Shown: positions 62,246 through 64,000 of the stretch, in pieces | Position numbering within the stretch: position 1 is the stretch's first letter | Layout: each line of letters starts with the position of its first letter | Assembly (NCBI GenBank): GCA_963728825.1 | Contig: CAVSLA010000001.1 | Coordinates: forward strand, 124,001 to 188,000 | DNA from: CAVREM01 sp963728825 | GTDB taxonomy: Bacteria > Acidobacteriota > Vicinamibacteria > Vicinamibacterales > CAVVIG01 | DNA length: 64,000 nucleotides | Reading direction: 5' to 3' | Notes under the pieces: generated by a model | Told to the model about the DNA's origin: nothing | Databases searched by the model: none | Seen by the model: only the letters and a program-made list of their open reading frames with translations | Made by a program: the position numbers and the translations under genes

Positions 62246-62496
62246 TCCTCCCAGTCCCCGTCCGCCTCCTCGTCGTCTTCTTCCTCGTCGTCTTCGTCGT
62301 CGTCCAGATCGTCGTCTTCGTCCTCGAGATCATCGTCGTCGTCTTCGTCGTCATCAGGCGCGACGTCGAGCTCGATCGGCGAGACACCGGTTACTTCCAG
62401 GTTGGATCCGCACTCGGGGCAGCTCAGTTGATCGCCCTTGTCGACGTCGAATTCGTCGACTTCGATCTCCGCGTCGCATTCAGGGCAGATGGCCAT
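62242..62496 (-). CDS. LysW-like zinc-ribbon carrier protein with acidic tether
   Basis: The 84-residue protein has two CPEC knuckles (Cys4/7 and Cys26/29) with spacing and flanks like LysW (CPECDAEIEV, SCPECGSNLEV, SPIELDVAP). LysW carries alpha-aminoadipate or glutamate on its C-terminal Glu, in the sequence EDWGE. Here the end is GDWEE, keeping Trp and the final Glu, but a run of about 30 nearly all Asp/Glu residues separates it from the zinc ribbon. GAGGAG precedes the ATG. No lysX, lysZ, lysY, lysJ or lysK is nearby; the only partner is larE. Carrier function is inferred from the C-terminus. Confidence 0.75.
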   Translation of the reverse strand: MAICPECDAEIEVDEFDVDKGDQLSCPECGSNLEVTGVSPIELDVAPDDDEDDDDDLEDEDDDLDDDEDDEEEDDEEADGDWEE

Positions 62497-62594
62497 AGGC
62501 TCCTCGGCGCGTTCGGCGCCGGCGTGCGGTTTGGCAATTGGAGCGATGACGTGCCAGAATCCCGGCCGGCAGGCGCGATCACGATAAGAACCGG

Positions 62595-62623
62595 ATTATA
62601 GCGACAAGGTGCGGTAATCTCAA
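62595..62623 (-). promoter_or_regulatory. Promoter of the LysW-like/larE operon
   Basis: On the minus strand TTGAGA (62623-62618) is followed by exactly 17 bp and a perfect TATAAT (62600-62595). The leader is about 90 nt and has a GGCGC/GCGCC hairpin just before the SD. The -35 overlaps the divergent -10-like hexamer of the receiver-PilZ gene. Confidence 0.7.
62615..62620 (+). promoter_or_regulatory. -10-like hexamer of the receiver-PilZ gene
   Basis: TAATCT ends 7 nt before the ATG at 62628, with no SD, so leaderless expression is likely. It overlaps the -35 of the divergent promoter. Confidence 0.35.
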
Positions 62624-62627
62624 ATTG

Positions 62628-63347
62628 ATGGCCAGCACTTCGCTCTCGTCGAAGACGGTCCTCGTCGCCGACGACACCGCGTTTGTCCGCGAACGGTTCC
62701 AGAGCGCGCTCGAAACAGCCGGGCACAAGGCGGTGGCCGTCAAGAGCGCCGCCGAGCTGCTGGCGCGGATCCGCAGCGACGCCGCGACGCTCGATCTGAT
62801 TGTCCTCGATCTACGCCTGCCGCAGGCACCGGGCGTCGAACTGGTGCGCGCCATCCGCAAGCTCGATGACGGCCGGCTGCCGATCCTGATCTTCAGCGGC
62901 ACCATCGCCAACGCCGACGAGGTGCGTGAGCTGGCGGCGCTCGGCGTCGCCGGCTACGTCAACGAGTACAGCGCCATCCAGCACATTCTGCCGTCGCTGG
63001 CGCCGCATCTGTTCCCCGACAACTTCAACCGCCGCAGCAGTCCGCGGGTCGTGCTCGGTATACCGATTCAGTACCGGTTCGGCAACACGATCGCAGCGGC
63101 GCTCACCCTCAACCTCAGTCACGGCGGCATCGCCATCCGCACCACCAGCCCGCTCGAGGCCGGATCGAAGATCAAAGTCCGATTCCGGATGCCCGGCTCG
63201 AAGCGCGACATCGACGCGGAAGGGCGCGTCGCCTGGAGTGATCGGCGCGTCGGCATGGGCATCCAGTTCGAACGGGTCGATGCCGCGCACCAGAGCATCA
63301 TCGACAACTTCGTCGACGCGCACTTCTTTTCCAACCGGAAAGCCTAG
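62628..63347 (+). CDS. Receiver domain - PilZ domain protein
   Basis: The 239-residue protein has a response-regulator receiver (residues 8-125): the acidic pair in VADDTAF, phospho-acceptor Asp61 in IVLDLRLPQ and FSG at the switch. The conserved Lys of the KP motif is replaced by Asn (AGYVNEY). A PilZ domain follows (about 130-239) with RRSSPRVVL and NLSHGGIAI, the motifs that bind cyclic di-GMP. It may couple a phospho-signal to c-di-GMP output such as motility or polysaccharide control. No kinase gene is next to it. Confidence 0.85.
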   Translation: MASTSLSSKTVLVADDTAFVRERFQSALETAGHKAVAVKSAAELLARIRSDAATLDLIVLDLRLPQAPGVELVRAIRKLDDGRLPILIFSGTIANADEVRELAALGVAGYVNEYSAIQHILPSLAPHLFPDNFNRRSSPRVVLGIPIQYRFGNTIAAALTLNLSHGGIAIRTTSPLEAGSKIKVRFRMPGSKRDIDAEGRVAWSDRRVGMGIQFERVDAAHQSIIDNFVDAHFFSNRKA

Positions 63348-63364
63348 CAGCTGCGAGGCGGGTG

Positions 63365-64000
63365 ATGGAGTATTCCTCAGGGGATATCGTCTGGCGTCTG
63401 ATCGCGGTGCTGGCGCTGGTGTTCGCCAACGGGTTTTTCGTGGCCGCGGAATTCTCCATCGTCACCGTGCGCAAGACCCGCATCGATCAGCTGATCGCCG
63501 AAGGCAACTGGCGCGCCCACGCGGTGCGCCGCGCGGTATCCGATCCCGACAGCTACATCGCCGCGACGCAGCTCGGCATCACCATGGCCAGCATCGGGCT
63601 CGGCTGGATCGGTGAACCGGCGCTGGCCTCGGTGGTCGAACCGGCGCTGCGCTTCCTGCCGACGCCGCTGGCCACCACGACCGCACACACCATCGCGGTC
63701 GCCGTGGCGTTCGCCATCATCACGGCGCTGCACATCGTCCTCGGCGAATTGGCGCCGAAGACGGTGGCGCTCGAGCGCCCGGAGAGCACGGCGCTGTGGG
63801 TCGTCAAGCCGACCGAACTCTTCATGAAGGCGTTCTGGCCCTTCATTCGCCTCCTGAACGGCGCCGGCCGCGCGGTCGTCAACCTGATGGGGCTGCGCAG
63901 CCGCGGCGGCCACGCCATGGTGCACTCCGAAGAAGAGTTGAAGATGCTCGTGACGGCCAGTCAAGAGGCGGGTGTCCTGGAAGAGGCCGAAGAACAGATG
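63365..64000 (+). CDS. CNNM/CorC (HlyC/CorC) family transporter, N-terminal part (continues beyond window)
   Basis: The first 212 residues are visible. They start with the membrane domain (DUF21/CNNM): ALVFANGFFVAAEFSIVTVRKTRI, QLGITMASIGLGWIGEPA, HIVLGELAPKTVALERPE and SEEELKMLVTASQEAGVLEEAE. CBS and CorC_HlyC domains would follow past the window edge. The family exports or senses Mg2+ and related ions. ATG 63365 is used. It lies 17 bp after the receiver-PilZ gene in the same direction. Confidence 0.92.
   Translation, partial: MEYSSGDIVWRLIAVLALVFANGFFVAAEFSIVTVRKTRIDQLIAEGNWRAHAVRRAVSDPDSYIAATQLGITMASIGLGWIGEPALASVVEPALRFLPTPLATTTAHTIAVAVAFAIITALHIVLGELAPKTVALERPESTALWVVKPTELFMKAFWPFIRLLNGAGRAVVNLMGLRSRGGHAMVHSEEELKMLVTASQEAGVLEEAEEQM

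Noticed and set aside
62250..62360. GTC/GTCGTCTTC trinucleotide-like run as a non-coding repeat
   Set aside because: It is the coding sequence of the Asp/Glu tether of the LysW-like protein and is in frame to the conserved DWEE end.
1..64000. CRISPR array, insertion sequence or prophage
   Set aside because: No regularly spaced repeats of 24-40 bp, no transposase, integrase or phage structural genes were seen.

Overview
The window is GC-rich chromosomal DNA. It most likely comes from an acidobacterium, plausibly the Vicinamibacteria branch. The signs are a Ser/Thr kinase fused to a TolB/PD40-type propeller, an Oar-like TonB-dependent receptor with a carboxypeptidase-regulatory plug extension, three VWFA-related exported proteins, sulfatase-like/TPR fusions, and frequent GTG/TTG starts. 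I see no phage, insertion sequence, CRISPR array or recent island; the content is mostly housekeeping genes packed into long overlapping operons. The lineage call is inference from gene content.

Layout. 1-2616 (-): receptor-type Ser/Thr kinase, cut by the window edge. 2851-2925 (-): tRNA-Glu(CTC). 2976-4358 (+): M23 peptidase. 4392-11754 (+): cupredoxin-like lipoprotein, ctaA, ctaB, DUF420 (haem A and oxidase assembly), then TPR, sulfatase-like/TPR and VWFA exported proteins. 11805-14750 (-): TonB-dependent receptor. 14818-27610 (-): a respiratory block, first nuoA-C-D-H-J-K-L-M-N from a near-consensus promoter, then the ATP synthase Fo genes atpZ-I-B-E-F. 27747-36677 (+): two VWFA proteins coupled to hemX-A-C-cobA/hemD-B-L. 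36713-43198 (-): pyrE, truA, uppS, cdsA, dxr, rseP and a glycine-zipper envelope protein. 43328-50211: TolC-like protein, two glycosyltransferases, a DUF2400 protein and a penicillin acylase homologue. 50299-57473: pyrimidine synthesis, pyrR-B-C (-) and pyrK-D-F (+), with a membrane phosphodiesterase homologue between. 57470-64000: glutaredoxin, Pal, methyltransferase, a GT-C membrane protein, a LysW-like/LarE-like pair, a receiver-PilZ protein and the start of a CNNM/CorC transporter.

How the genes work together. Haem B made by the hem operon feeds CtaB/CtaA for haem A. NADH dehydrogenase and the ATP synthase Fo sector sit in one co-directional block. PyrE, PyrB/C and PyrK/D/F give most of de novo UMP synthesis (carAB is not here). 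UppS, CdsA, Dxr and RseP serve isoprenoid, phospholipid and envelope-stress functions. Complex I here contains only subunits without Fe-S clusters or flavin, so B, E, F, G and I must be elsewhere if the enzyme works. F1 genes are also absent.

Cross-window patterns. Seven single-base frameshifts fall in otherwise intact genes, including nuoL, pyrB and hemD, and look more like consensus errors than decay. Several genes have a -10-like hexamer only 6-8 nt before the start codon, which suggests leaderless mRNAs. Short 7-8 bp tandem repeats lie at gene ends, often as inverted pairs and sometimes encoding the last residues of a gene. There are no gene-free stretches over 300 bases. The most interesting small locus is a LysW-like carrier protein with a long acidic tether, translationally coupled to a LarE-type PP-loop enzyme.
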